This document shows positions 7,474 through 16,459 of a stretch of DNA of 64,000 nt, in pieces; position 1 is the stretch's first letter; each line of letters starts with the position of its first letter. The translations under genes were made by a program, and so were the position numbers. Origin of the DNA: Myxococcota bacterium (GTDB lineage Bacteria > Myxococcota_A > Bradymonadia > UBA7976 > UBA1532); assembly GCA_023150895.1 (NCBI GenBank), contig JAKLJY010000015.1, forward strand, positions 28,245 through 92,244. The letters are read 5' to 3'. The notes below the pieces were generated by a model that was not told the origin of the DNA, did no database searches, and saw nothing but the letters and a program-made list of their open reading frames with translations.

Positions 7474-8580
7474 TCAGAACCGCCCGGCCAGTCCGACCGC
7501 CCCGGGTCCCGGGATGAGCTGAAGGCCCGCGTTGCCCTCGTCGTCGCTCGCCGTCAGGAAGCAGAACGCGCTCGCGCCGGCGGCCAGCGCAGCGACACCC
7601 CAGCTCACGTTGGAAGCGAGCTGCATCGCCTTCATGTCGTCCTGACGGGCAGCCCATTCGGCGTCGGTCGCGTCGCCGGGCCCCATGTGCTTGTTGGCCC
7701 AGTCCTTGTGGTCGAGGGCCTTGAGGCCGAAGATCGACGCCGACGCGACGGCCGCCGCCGCAACGCCGGCCGCGCCGACCCCGACCCAGAAGCGCGTCGG
7801 GCGCCCCCGGTCCGGGCGCTCGGTTTCCGTCTCGTCGGTCGCCCCGAGGCTGGCGGCGTCCGTGTTCGCCGGCAGCTCCCGCAGCCGCTCGTCGACGACC
7901 AACGGCGCAGGAGCGCCGGCGACGAGCTCCACGGTGCGGCGGCGGGACTGCATGCCCGCCATCTTGAGTTCGACGGTGTGCACACCCGCCAGGAGACTGA
8001 CGTCGACCGGGGTCGTGCCCATGGCCACGCCATCGATGGTCACGGAAGCTCCCGCGGGCAGGCTGCGCACGGAGAGCGCCGCCTCGGAGGGCTTGCGCGG
8101 CCCGACGACCATCTCCGCCGCGCGCCGACCCAGGCGATCCACCGCGCCCGGCTCGCTTTCGGCGAAGACCTCGTTGCGTGCCGTGCCCTGCGCGACGTCC
8201 ACGAGGTGCAGCTCGAGGGTGAGGCGGGTCCCGGCCCGACCGAGCTTGCCCCACAGCAAGAATCGCGCGTCGACGAGCGCGCCGACCTGCGCCATGCAGC
8301 CAGGTTTTTCATCGAAACACGAGAACGACATGCGCGCCTCGTCGAGGCCCATCTCGACGGGACCCTTCTCGGCAAACCCGGGCGTGGTGTCGAGCGCGTC
8401 GCGGACGGCCCCCATGATCTGTCGCCCCGTGGCGACGTCGTCGGGGCTCGACTCGAGGGGCATCAACGCGACGCCGACCACCGTTCCGACGGGGCGGCCA
8501 CCCGGAGCGGCCTGCGCCGCCGTTGCGAGTCCGAGGAGGCCGGCGAAGAGCAGCCAGAGAGCGACCGGAGCGAGCTTCAT
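7474..8580 (-). CDS. PEGA domain protein, exported
   Basis: A 368-residue protein of unknown specific role. It begins with a clear signal peptide (hydrophobic core LWLLFAGLLGLA, cleavage near AQA). Residues 30-160 resemble the TolB-like sensor region found in many myxobacterial PEGA proteins (VDARFLLWGKL, LELHLVDVAQG). A PEGA domain follows (LPAGASVTIDGVAMGTTPV), then two hydrophobic segments near the C-terminus (FWVGVGAAGVAAAA and VSWGVAALAAGASAF). I start at the ATG at 8580, which gives the signal peptide; the open frame extends 30 codons further up. It lies 90 bases after the pilus-operon lipoprotein. Confidence 0.72.
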   Translation of the reverse strand: MKLAPVALWLLFAGLLGLATAAQAAPGGRPVGTVVGVALMPLESSPDDVATGRQIMGAVRDALDTTPGFAEKGPVEMGLDEARMSFSCFDEKPGCMAQVGALVDARFLLWGKLGRAGTRLTLELHLVDVAQGTARNEVFAESEPGAVDRLGRRAAEMVVGPRKPSEAALSVRSLPAGASVTIDGVAMGTTPVDVSLLAGVHTVELKMAGMQSRRRTVELVAGAPAPLVVDERLRELPANTDAASLGATDETETERPDRGRPTRFWVGVGAAGVAAAAVASASIFGLKALDHKDWANKHMGPGDATDAEWAARQDDMKAMQLASNVSWGVAALAAGASAFCFLTASDDEGNAGLQLIPGPGAVGLAGRF

Positions 8581-8670
8581 GCGGACATCCCAGAGGAGAA
8601 ACGAGACGCTGCCGCCGACCGCCGGCGACCGCCGCACGTTAACACGCGGGCGAACGCGCGGCGATGTCAT

Positions 8671-9213
8671 TCACCGGGGCGTCCGGAGCCGCTCGCGCAG
8701 GGCCTCGGCCCGGGGATCGCCAGGCCCGTCCGGCGGCGGGTGCAGCAGAATCTGGCTCCGATGCGGGCCGGCCTCGAGCGCGATGGCGTGGGCGGTGAAT
8801 TGCCCGGCGCCACCGCCCAGCGTGAGGCCACCGGGCCGCCGCCGAACGGCGAGCACGGGATGGTAGTAGCGAAAATAGGCCTCGAGCCCGGCGAGGTCGA
8901 CGGTGCAGCCGAAGCGCAGCGCCATCTCCGTCGCCCCGATGGGCGCGCACTCGGCCGGTGGGGCCAGCCCCCAGAAGGTCACCCCCCCGCGGACCGGAAG
9001 CGCCCGCAGGTGGTCGAGCAGCCGGCGGGCCGGGTCCTCCATCGAGACCGGGCTCGTCGGCGGAGGCTCGGCGACGCTCGGCGCAGCCGATGGCACGCCC
9101 GGGGTGCCGGCCTGCCTCGAAGGCCCTTCACACGCAAAGGCCCCGAGCATGCCTCCGATCACCGCCGCAGGGGCGAGCGCCCGGGCCCACGATGCGACGC
9201 GCCGGGGCCTCAC
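8671..9213 (-). CDS. Hypothetical lipoprotein at the end of the pilus operon
   Basis: A 180-residue protein with a lipoprotein signal (MLGAFAC, lipid-bearing Cys) followed by a Pro/Ser-rich tether. I recognise no family in the remainder; two Cys (PPAECAP and RFGCTVD) could form a disulfide. I use the GTG at 9213 because its GTGA overlaps the stop of pilY1, the same coupling seen at pilX. The coupling suggests a role with the pilus tip or PilY1 export, but that is inference. Confidence 0.65.
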   Translation of the reverse strand: MRPRRVASWARALAPAAVIGGMLGAFACEGPSRQAGTPGVPSAAPSVAEPPPTSPVSMEDPARRLLDHLRALPVRGGVTFWGLAPPAECAPIGATEMALRFGCTVDLAGLEAYFRYYHPVLAVRRRPGGLTLGGGAGQFTAHAIALEAGPHRSQILLHPPPDGPGDPRAEALRERLRTPR

Positions 9214-12200
9214 TCGGTGAACGTGGAGCCCCAATACGACACCGTCGAAGCAAAGGGCGCCTTGCGCTGGCGTGCGCTGCCCTTGGCCTTGCCGTCCACG
9301 CCGCAGTTCAGACAGAGGCTGAGCTCGGGCATGCGCGCCTTCGCGAACATGCTGTCGTTGTACCGCGCCTTGACGATGGTCCCGTTCTGGACGGACTCGA
9401 CGAGCATGTCCGCGGGTCGCGGCGCGCCGGCCCGACCGCCGCTGTCGTCGGCGAGGTTCATGACCACCTCGGTGACCGTCCCCTCTTCCTCGGTGCAGCT
9501 CGGGACGTCGGCAATCGTGACCCCGTAGGCCACGCGGCCGGGCGGAAGCTGCAGCGCGAGCGCCGTGCCGGTCACCCCGTTCGCCCCCAGCGTCGGCAGC
9601 ATCGGCTTCACGACGAGATCGCTCCGATCGTCGACCGGTGCCCCATTCGCACCCGCCGGGGGATCGAACGAGGTCGGGTTGCCGTTGATGTCCCGCAGGA
9701 CGTCCGTCGCGTGGACACCGTAGAGGCGCCCGATGGCAGACGTGCAGACCTGCGCCGTCGATTGCGCGGACGTGAACAGGGCCATGGCACCGACGACGCT
9801 CACCTCGCTCGTGGCGCGCTCGCCCGGCGCGAGGGGGAACTCCCAGTTGCGCTCCGTCCGGTACACGAGGTTGCCGAGCGGGTCCGGCGCGAGATAGTCG
9901 AGCAGGCTGACGACGTGGGACTTCAGGCTATCGGCGGCCCCCGCCCGCCGCGTCCGTTCGCCCGTCGAGAAGAGCACCGCGAGGCGACCGGACTCCTGGG
10001 AGACCAGCGCCGGCCGCCCCACGATCGATCGGCCGAGGCGGCTCGACTCCTCGTTGACCGCCGCCGGCCAGATCCGGGCGATCTTCCAGGCGGAGGGATC
10101 GCGGCTCGACAGGTCGATCCGCCACATGGAGCCGTTCGCATCCCCGATGTAGGCCCGCTCGGCCGGCGCGATGCCCGCGCGCGGCCAGACCGACGCCGTC
10201 CCGGTCATCGGCCAGAGCATCTCGCCGTTGTTCGCGGCCGAGCGATCGGCGTTGTCGATGACCTGGATGGTTCGACCCGTCAGGGCGTCGAGCACCAGCA
10301 CGCACCGACCGACCTTGTCCGTCCCCGCCACGAGGGGCTCGGCGGGATCGTCACCACAGCCGACGATGACGGCGGCGCGAACCTTGTCGCCATCGCGGAC
10401 GTGCGTCAGCGCCGGACGCGAGACCGACAGACCGAGCTTGGCGCGGTAGGCCACGTCGGCATTGTCCGCCGTGATGTCCCAGATGTGGGGATTGCCGGCC
10501 GGGCCACCGCTCAGCACGTTGGCCAGGTTCACCGCGTTGCCGACCGGTTCACCCGCGAGGCCCGTCGTTTCCGTGACGTCGATGCCGAAGAGGTTGGTGC
10601 CGGCGGCGCCGACGCCGCCGACGAGCATCGTCCGATAGCTCGTCTCACTCAGGGCGGCGGGGCAATCCCCCTGATTGGCACCCGACGAATTGCGACAGAT
10701 GGCGACGTCACCGGCCTCCATCGGGCCGTTGACGGTCTTCACGGTGGCCGCCGTCTTGAGCTTCGGCCACGCGGACAGCGGGACGAAGTTGACGACCTCG
10801 GCCCCGGTGTCGGCCCGGAAGAGGTGCACGAGGCCGTCGTTCGCCCCGGCCGCCACGATCGTCGGCCGGTTCCGGTGGCGGTTCGCGTAGGTGACGTAAG
10901 ACCCGATGGTCAGCGGGAGCGCCGGGGCGGTGATGGGCACGAGATCCGAGTCGACGATCGACCCGAGCGACCGCGTGCCGGGCGCCGACATCGGCCCGTC
11001 GGGCAAACCGCGCTTGCCGAAGAAGCCGTTCATCATGCGGCCGACCATCCGGAGCTGCGCGTTCGCGTCGAGCCCCTCGATCACCTGCGCCCCCGCGCTC
11101 GTCGCCGTGAACGACCGGACCACGGACTCGGCGAACGCGGCGCCGACCGTGCCGTCGTCGTTGAACATGGTGTTCCCGGCGGCCCCGGTCACGGCGAATT
11201 TGGTGTTGCCCTCGCGGGCGAGCACGCGCCGCGGCGCGTCCGGGGTTGCGGCCAGCACGGCCGAGAACTCCGCCGTCCCGGCGAGGGCGCGCGCCACGGG
11301 CTCGTCCGCCTGCGCCCCGGCCCCTCGGCAGGCGAGATCGGCGCGCTCGACCTTGCCGTACCAGAACGGGTCACCCCCGCCCGGCACCTCGGACCACGCG
11401 TTGATGCGCCACTGCTTCGTCGTGGCGGCGGCCCGGGTGTCGCCGCGCCGCGGGTAGAGCACCAGGGGGCGGGTGTGGGCCCGATTGCCACTGACCTGCG
11501 TCGACCGGATGGCCGCAAGGGCGTCGCGGATATCGTCCCGGCTCATGGCCCGGTAGTAGCCGCCGCGCCCCTGCGCCCCGCGGCCGGGCGAGCCGGCGTC
11601 GGCGATCTCGCGCAGGGCGTTCTCGTGGGCGGTGGTCGGCGGCGACACGCCGATCACGTAGACGGGCACGCCCGCCTGATAGAGCTCGCTCGCATACTCG
11701 ACGCTGGTCTTGTACGGGAACCCCTCGGGATAGAGACAGGCTCGCGAGCCGGCCTGTGCGTCGTTCGGGTTCGCCGGATCGGGGACGGCCACGCAGCGTC
11801 CGCCCGGGAGGCCGGCGTCGTTGCAGTCGTCGTCGTTTCGACACACGGCATTGGCCACCTGCCAGTTCGGGCGGCCACCGATGTAGCGCGACGGCGCCTG
11901 ATCGCCGATGTACACGAGGGAGCGGTCACGGCAGGCGGCCGCGGCGTCGCCGTACAACGCGTGGTCGGAGTAGACACGCCGGTAGTACTCGAGCGCGTCG
12001 TGCAGCGCGGCGGCCGTCGGTGCCGCCCCCGAGGGCACGATCCCGCGGATGAGCTCGGCGACGACCTCGTTGTGATTGCGGACCGCCGAGTCCTCATCGA
12101 TGCCGCCGGCGCTGACGACCCGGTTGAGCTCGATGACCCCGCCCAGGCGCATGCCGACGTTGCTCGGCACCAGCGGACCATAGGGCGCGGCGCCGTTGCG

Positions 12201-13139
12201 GATGCCGAGGTTGACCTTCTGCAGCGGACTGTCGGCCAGGTTGGGCTGCGCAATGCCGAGGAACGGCGCCGTCGGTTCGAGTTCGATGACCTCGAGGCCC
12301 TGAAGCGGCCGCATGTCCGGTTCGACGACCCCGTCGACCCCCTCCCGCTCGACGAGCACCTGCCCGCCGTCGCCGGGGTAGCCGAAGTCCGGGAAGGAAA
12401 ACGCCCCGCGCCATCCGGCGCTGTTCGAGGCGACGCCGTCGAAGGTCATCAGTCCGAACTTGACGTCTTTCCCCATGGCGACGAGCGTCCCGTCCGAACC
12501 GACGGTGGCGCTGCCCGGGTTGAAGGCGAGGACGGTTTCGGGGCGCCGGGAGACCGTCTGGAACTTGTCGACGATGAGATCGCCGCTGTCCTCGCCGCAC
12601 GGCAGGTACCGCGTGCACGTGCCGTTCAGTTCGGCCGAGCAGCACCAGTACCGGAAGTGCGGGAGGTCGTCGTCTTCGCCGGCGAGCGGCGAGGGCGTCC
12701 CCGACAGCCGGACGTCCCCGTAGTCGGGCGTGCCGAGCTGGTTCTGGCAGACGCCGTTCGCGGGGAACTTCTGGATGCACTCGCGATGGGGCGCGCAGGC
12801 GATCGGCTTGGTCGGATCGACATCGGAGAAGCCGGCGCCCGTCAGCGCCTCTTTGACGAGCTGGAGCTTGGTGGGGGTGTAGGCCAGCGCCGGGGCCGTC
12901 CAGGTGCCGTCGGCGGCGGGCACGGCGGGCTGCGGCGAGCAGACCGGCAGGACCGGCGGGCCCGCGTCGATGGCGCTCGGCGCGTAGCTCATGCTGCGCG
13001 ACGACCCGATGAGGAGCATGATCTCGGGCTTGGGGCCGCCGTTGTTCTGGCCCTGTACCGCGGGCGCGCCGACGGTGGCGACGAGGCCGGCGAGGGTCGC
13101 GAGAAGACGCCGACGGCGGATCTGCGTGGAACGGGTCAT
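9210..13139 (-). CDS. pilY1: Type IV pilus tip-associated protein PilY1
   Basis: A 1309-residue PilY1-like protein. A signal peptide (LLATLAGLVATVGAPAVQG) precedes an N-terminal von Willebrand A-like region and a C-terminal PilY1 beta-propeller, marked by GANDGLVHLFRADTGAEVVNFVP, read here as two overlapping signature pieces, and by YIGDANGSMWRID. PilY1 sits at the pilus tip or cell surface, primes pilus assembly and mediates adhesion. The VWA metal site is degenerate: GSSRS replaces DxSxS. The middle is Cys-rich. I start at the ATG at 13139 (26 bases after pilX) since it gives the signal peptide directly. Confidence 0.88.
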   Translation of the reverse strand: MTRSTQIRRRRLLATLAGLVATVGAPAVQGQNNGGPKPEIMLLIGSSRSMSYAPSAIDAGPPVLPVCSPQPAVPAADGTWTAPALAYTPTKLQLVKEALTGAGFSDVDPTKPIACAPHRECIQKFPANGVCQNQLGTPDYGDVRLSGTPSPLAGEDDDLPHFRYWCCSAELNGTCTRYLPCGEDSGDLIVDKFQTVSRRPETVLAFNPGSATVGSDGTLVAMGKDVKFGLMTFDGVASNSAGWRGAFSFPDFGYPGDGGQVLVEREGVDGVVEPDMRPLQGLEVIELEPTAPFLGIAQPNLADSPLQKVNLGIRNGAAPYGPLVPSNVGMRLGGVIELNRVVSAGGIDEDSAVRNHNEVVAELIRGIVPSGAAPTAAALHDALEYYRRVYSDHALYGDAAAACRDRSLVYIGDQAPSRYIGGRPNWQVANAVCRNDDDCNDAGLPGGRCVAVPDPANPNDAQAGSRACLYPEGFPYKTSVEYASELYQAGVPVYVIGVSPPTTAHENALREIADAGSPGRGAQGRGGYYRAMSRDDIRDALAAIRSTQVSGNRAHTRPLVLYPRRGDTRAAATTKQWRINAWSEVPGGGDPFWYGKVERADLACRGAGAQADEPVARALAGTAEFSAVLAATPDAPRRVLAREGNTKFAVTGAAGNTMFNDDGTVGAAFAESVVRSFTATSAGAQVIEGLDANAQLRMVGRMMNGFFGKRGLPDGPMSAPGTRSLGSIVDSDLVPITAPALPLTIGSYVTYANRHRNRPTIVAAGANDGLVHLFRADTGAEVVNFVPLSAWPKLKTAATVKTVNGPMEAGDVAICRNSSGANQGDCPAALSETSYRTMLVGGVGAAGTNLFGIDVTETTGLAGEPVGNAVNLANVLSGGPAGNPHIWDITADNADVAYRAKLGLSVSRPALTHVRDGDKVRAAVIVGCGDDPAEPLVAGTDKVGRCVLVLDALTGRTIQVIDNADRSAANNGEMLWPMTGTASVWPRAGIAPAERAYIGDANGSMWRIDLSSRDPSAWKIARIWPAAVNEESSRLGRSIVGRPALVSQESGRLAVLFSTGERTRRAGAADSLKSHVVSLLDYLAPDPLGNLVYRTERNWEFPLAPGERATSEVSVVGAMALFTSAQSTAQVCTSAIGRLYGVHATDVLRDINGNPTSFDPPAGANGAPVDDRSDLVVKPMLPTLGANGVTGTALALQLPPGRVAYGVTIADVPSCTEEEGTVTEVVMNLADDSGGRAGAPRPADMLVESVQNGTIVKARYNDSMFAKARMPELSLCLNCGVDGKAKGSARQRKAPFASTVSYWGSTFTE

Positions 13140-13165
13140 GATCGGGTACGCTCCGTCGTTGGGGG

Positions 13166-13849
13166 TCACTGGCACAGGGACGAGTTGGCGGTCGGGACCT
13201 TCAGCACGGCCTTGACGGTCTGCTGGGCAAACTGGTCACTCGCGTTCGGGCCGTCGAACTCCGCCGCGGTGGGCAGCGGGACCCGCGCGAGAAAGGCCGT
13301 CGAGGTGAACTCGATGAGGCAGTCCTTCGGGCAGTTCGCGGGGTTCGGGTCCGAGCACGACGCGTTCTTCGGCTCCATGGCCGTGAACCCGTCGAGCTCG
13401 ACGAAGTAGCTCGGCACGAGGCCCGCGTTCGTCCCGAACTGCCCGAGCGGCGCCGGGCGGTTGGCGTCGGGCGCCAGGAACGGCGGCACCGGCGCCGTCG
13501 TCCCCGCCTGCGGACCGAGGGCTTCGGGGGCGTCCGCCCGACCGCGGTAGTACTGGACCGTGCCGTCGCTGTTGAACCGGATGCGCACGACGTCCCCCGC
13601 GGAGGCACGCAGACCCTCCCGCAGACCGAGGTAGGGCGCTCCCCCGCGGGACATGAGCGTCGCAATGTGGTAGAGCCCGGTCTCGGCGACGGCGCGGGCC
13701 TGCCGACCGAGGCGGAGGTTGCCGGTGCCGGCCATGGCGTGGGTCGTCGTGCGCATCGCCATGAGGCCGAGGCCGAGCATGGCCAGCATGATGAGAATCG
13801 CCAGGATCAGGGCGCTGCCCCGGGGCGACGAACGGCGGCGCGTCTTCAC
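13166..13849 (-). CDS. pilX: PilX-like minor pilin
   Basis: A 227-residue protein with a short basic leader (KTRRRSSPRGSA) and a long hydrophobic N-terminal helix (LILAILIMLAMLGLGLMAMRTT), the form of PilX/GspK-like prepilins. The GTG start at 13849 overlaps the pilW stop (GTGA), so translation is coupled. Its place between pilW and pilY1 matches the classical minor-pilin operon. PilX is part of the priming complex at the pilus tip. Confidence 0.82.
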   Translation of the reverse strand: MKTRRRSSPRGSALILAILIMLAMLGLGLMAMRTTTHAMAGTGNLRLGRQARAVAETGLYHIATLMSRGGAPYLGLREGLRASAGDVVRIRFNSDGTVQYYRGRADAPEALGPQAGTTAPVPPFLAPDANRPAPLGQFGTNAGLVPSYFVELDGFTAMEPKNASCSDPNPANCPKDCLIEFTSTAFLARVPLPTAAEFDGPNASDQFAQQTVKAVLKVPTANSSLCQ

Positions 13850-15024
13850 AGGTTGCCCTCCGTCATCAGCGCAGGCGTCTCGACCCGCGCGGTCATCGTC
13901 GCGACCCGGGCGAACACCGGAACGGCGCCGGGTCCTTCGGGCAGCACGTCGAACCAGACGCGGTCGGTGGGGATGCGGAGGTTGGCCGCGACGGCCCGGT
14001 CGGGCGCGACGTGCATCTCCGCATCCTCGCGCGAGCTCCGCGTCGCCAGCATCAGGTGAATGGCCCGGATCCGGTGCGGGTTCGCGTTGAACGCGGTGCC
14101 CTCGTCGGCCGGGACGGGCTGGAAGTTGCCGACGTCGTCGGTCGGATCCGGATCGTCGCCGATCACCGGGTCCTGCGGCACGGCGGCGGGCCGGTGGTCG
14201 TAGGTCGCCCAGATCTGGAGGTCGACCACGAAGTCCGCGACGATCAGCTCCGTGTCGGCGAGGGCGTTGCCCGGGTTGCCGGCGTCGAGGAGGTCCCGCA
14301 CGAGGACCGTCCGCGCCGTGTCGTTCGGATCGTCCACGATGCGGTAGCGCACCCAATGGACCGGGTTGACGCGCAGGCTCTCGGCGCTGCCGAGGACGCA
14401 GGCCGGCTGGCGCGCCAGGGTGATGACGGACTCCCCACCCGCCTGAAACGTCACGTCCGTGATGGGCACGAGGTCGAACGCCCCGGTCGCCGAGGCCATC
14501 ACCCGCAAGAACGCCCCCGCGCGATAGCCCGACCGCAGGCGTGCCTCGGACGCGACGATCTCCATCGCGCGTCCGCTGATCTGCTCGGCCTCGCGCTGAA
14601 GGCGGATCGTCGCCCCGGCCATCGTCGCGCCGAGCAGCGTCCCGCCGGACGCGTCCGCGAGCACCTCGACGACGTCGGGGCGCAGCCCGTTGTTGTTCGC
14701 GCCGAGAATGGGCGGCGCGAGGGCGGGCACGTCATCCCGCAGGTTCACGGCCCGCAGCACGGGGTCGCGGGGGCCGCAGAAGTCGGGGTCCGTGTTCTGC
14801 GCCGTGCCGTTGACCACGGCGAGCTGTCCGGCGTTGCGCAGGTCGTTCTTCAGGTACTCCAGCGCAAAGCGCATGGACTCCTGCATCTGGACCATCTGTT
14901 CCTGCGTGTAGTACTGCCGGGTATTGGCGATGAAGACGAAGTAGATCGAGATGAGAATGGCCCCGGTCAGGAGGGAGGCCACCAGCAACTCGACGAGGGT
15001 GAATCCGCGGGGCTGTCGTCGCAT
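13846..15024 (-). CDS. pilW: PilW-like minor pilin
   Basis: A 392-residue prepilin. The prepilin peptidase site is GFTLVEL near residue 7, followed by the hydrophobic helix (LLVASLLTGAILISIYFVF) with Glu at mature position 5. The typical PilW continuation QMQESMRFALEYLKNDLRNAG follows. It starts 8 bases after pilV. With FimT, PilV and PilX it is expected to prime type IV pilus assembly and connect PilY1 to the fibre. Confidence 0.9.
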   Translation of the reverse strand: MRRQPRGFTLVELLVASLLTGAILISIYFVFIANTRQYYTQEQMVQMQESMRFALEYLKNDLRNAGQLAVVNGTAQNTDPDFCGPRDPVLRAVNLRDDVPALAPPILGANNNGLRPDVVEVLADASGGTLLGATMAGATIRLQREAEQISGRAMEIVASEARLRSGYRAGAFLRVMASATGAFDLVPITDVTFQAGGESVITLARQPACVLGSAESLRVNPVHWVRYRIVDDPNDTARTVLVRDLLDAGNPGNALADTELIVADFVVDLQIWATYDHRPAAVPQDPVIGDDPDPTDDVGNFQPVPADEGTAFNANPHRIRAIHLMLATRSSREDAEMHVAPDRAVAANLRIPTDRVWFDVLPEGPGAVPVFARVATMTARVETPALMTEGNL

Positions 15025-15032
15025 GGCTGGCC

Positions 15033-15602
15033 TCAGTCCCGCATCCGGAGCGCGCCGGGCAGGACCAGCGAGTTCCAGCGGGCGATGTTGTCGGGCAGAT
15101 TCTCGCGGAAGGCCGCCGCGCCGTCGTCCGTGCAGACCTGGGCGAGATCCCAGGTGTCCTGCGGCGACCGCGGCCAGAGAATGCGGATGCGGACGTTCAG
15201 CATGTTCGAGAACGTGCCGACCATGGCTTCGAGCCAGTAGTGGACGCAGAACCGCTGGCGCGTCAGCTGGCTGCCGAGCACCCCGCCCGCCTCGAGGGGC
15301 AGGCCGGCCTGGTCCACCGGGCCGTTCGGCGTCAAGGTGTGCCAGGTATTGCGGGTGACCGAGAGGAGCCCGGAGGGCGGCGCCTCGACACGCCAGCGGT
15401 AGGTCTCCGTCCGCAGCGTCTCGAGCGCCGACTCGGCGAGGACCATCGCCGCAGACTGCTCCCGCGCGGAGATGTTGCCTTGCATCGTCCGGATCTGCAG
15501 GGCGAAGACGGCCGAGAAGCCGATCGCGCTGACCAGGACCGCAACGAGGACCTCGATGATGCTGAAACCGCGGGGTCCACGCGGAGGGCAGGCGCGGCGC
15601 AT
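15033..15602 (-). CDS. pilV: PilV-like minor pilin
   Basis: A 189-residue prepilin with the cleavage site GFSIIEV and a hydrophobic helix (LVAVLVSAIGFSAVFALQ), typical of PilV. The ATG at 15602 overlaps the fimT stop by one base (TAATG). It is cleaved by the prepilin peptidase PilD, which is not in this window, and acts in the minor-pilin complex. Confidence 0.9.
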   Translation of the reverse strand: MRRACPPRGPRGFSIIEVLVAVLVSAIGFSAVFALQIRTMQGNISAREQSAAMVLAESALETLRTETYRWRVEAPPSGLLSVTRNTWHTLTPNGPVDQAGLPLEAGGVLGSQLTRQRFCVHYWLEAMVGTFSNMLNVRIRILWPRSPQDTWDLAQVCTDDGAAAFRENLPDNIARWNSLVLPGALRMRD

Positions 15603-16270
15603 TACAACAACTCCAGTCGCGCGGGCTGCGTGAACCCGATGCGGATCGTGCGGGCCGGCCCGGAGGGACCGGCGCCGGCCTGGGCGGAGAAGCGCTGGAC
15701 GAGGAGGCCAATCTCCCCGGCGATCGGTGTCGCGACCGCACCGTTCATGGTGTGAACGGAGCCGTCCGGCCGCACGCAGAGCGTCAGAGAACCGGCGCGG
15801 ACGATGGGGCCCTCGGCGGCCCGCAGGGGCCGCAATCGCCAGCCGGTGAGCCCGACGATGGGATCCGTGCCACCGGGCGGTTGCGTCCAGCCCCCGCCCA
15901 TGGGCGTGCTGCCGAAACCGTAGCGGGCGAGGCGCTGCGCATTGCCCGCCAGGTCGGCCACGGCGTCCCCGCAGACCGCGACCGTGCTCTCGAAGATCTC
16001 GAAGGACCCACGGGCGTCCGCCGCGTTGAAGTCTCCGAACCGGACGATGTACGGCCGGTTGCGCATCTGGCTCTGCGCCTTGATGCGGTTGAACTCGTGC
16101 GAGACGAACGTCGCCATGCTCGCGTCCCGATCCCGGGCGGTGAAGGTGCGCAGCGACGGGAACGCCAGCGTGCTGATCACCAGAATGAGCGTGACCACGA
16201 AGAGCAGCTCGACGAGCGTGAAACCGCGGCGACCGAGGCGTCGAAGGCGCGGGGGACTCACTTTCGCCAT
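15602..16270 (-). CDS. fimT: FimT/GspH-like pseudopilin
   Basis: A 222-residue prepilin and first gene of the minor-pilin operon. The leader ends in RRG, followed by FTLVELLFVVTLILVIS with Glu5, and the body has a GspH-like C-terminal domain (two Cys, CGD and LCVRPDGS). FimT-type minor pilins have been linked to pilus assembly and, in some species, DNA uptake. The ATG at 16270 has an AAAGGA ribosome site; longer in-frame starts lack the prepilin layout. Confidence 0.88.
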   Translation of the reverse strand: MAKVSPPRLRRLGRRGFTLVELLFVVTLILVISTLAFPSLRTFTARDRDASMATFVSHEFNRIKAQSQMRNRPYIVRFGDFNAADARGSFEIFESTVAVCGDAVADLAGNAQRLARYGFGSTPMGGGWTQPPGGTDPIVGLTGWRLRPLRAAEGPIVRAGSLTLCVRPDGSVHTMNGAVATPIAGEIGLLVQRFSAQAGAGPSGPARTIRIGFTQPARLELL

Positions 16271-16380
16271 GGGGGTCCTTTCGGGGCGGCACGCGCCGCG
16301 CCACCCCGATGAGCAAGAACCGCGCCACCGCACCAGTGCTCGCCCCGCGGTGTTTCGGCGGCCCGGGCGGACTCTGAAAT

Positions 16381-16399
16381 TTTTGCACACTCCGCAAAA
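16381..16399. promoter_or_regulatory. Inverted repeat in the pilus/cytochrome divergent promoter region
   Basis: A perfect 6-bp inverted repeat (TTTTGC, 7-base loop, GCAAAA) in the 189-base divergent gap, the only AT-rich stretch there. It could be an operator serving both operons. No regulator gene adjoins it. Confidence 0.35.
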
Positions 16400-16445
16400 T
16401 GGTGAATCGTCGCGAACGCCCGTAGTCCCCTCCGGCGGGGGCTGC

Positions 16446-16451
16446 TATCGT
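16446..16451 (+). promoter_or_regulatory. Possible -10 element, near-leaderless start
   Basis: TATCGT lies 8 bases before the ATG at 16460, with C-rich sequence and no Shine-Dalgarno between. The -35 region is weak. It fits the pattern of other leaderless-looking genes in this window. Confidence 0.35.
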
Positions 16452-16459
16452 CCCCCGCC

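Noticed and set aside
8958..13409. A 1483-codon plus-strand open frame
   Set aside because: Antisense shadow of pilY1; Arg/Gly/Asp-rich with no recognisable domain, while pilY1 has clear motifs and codon bias.
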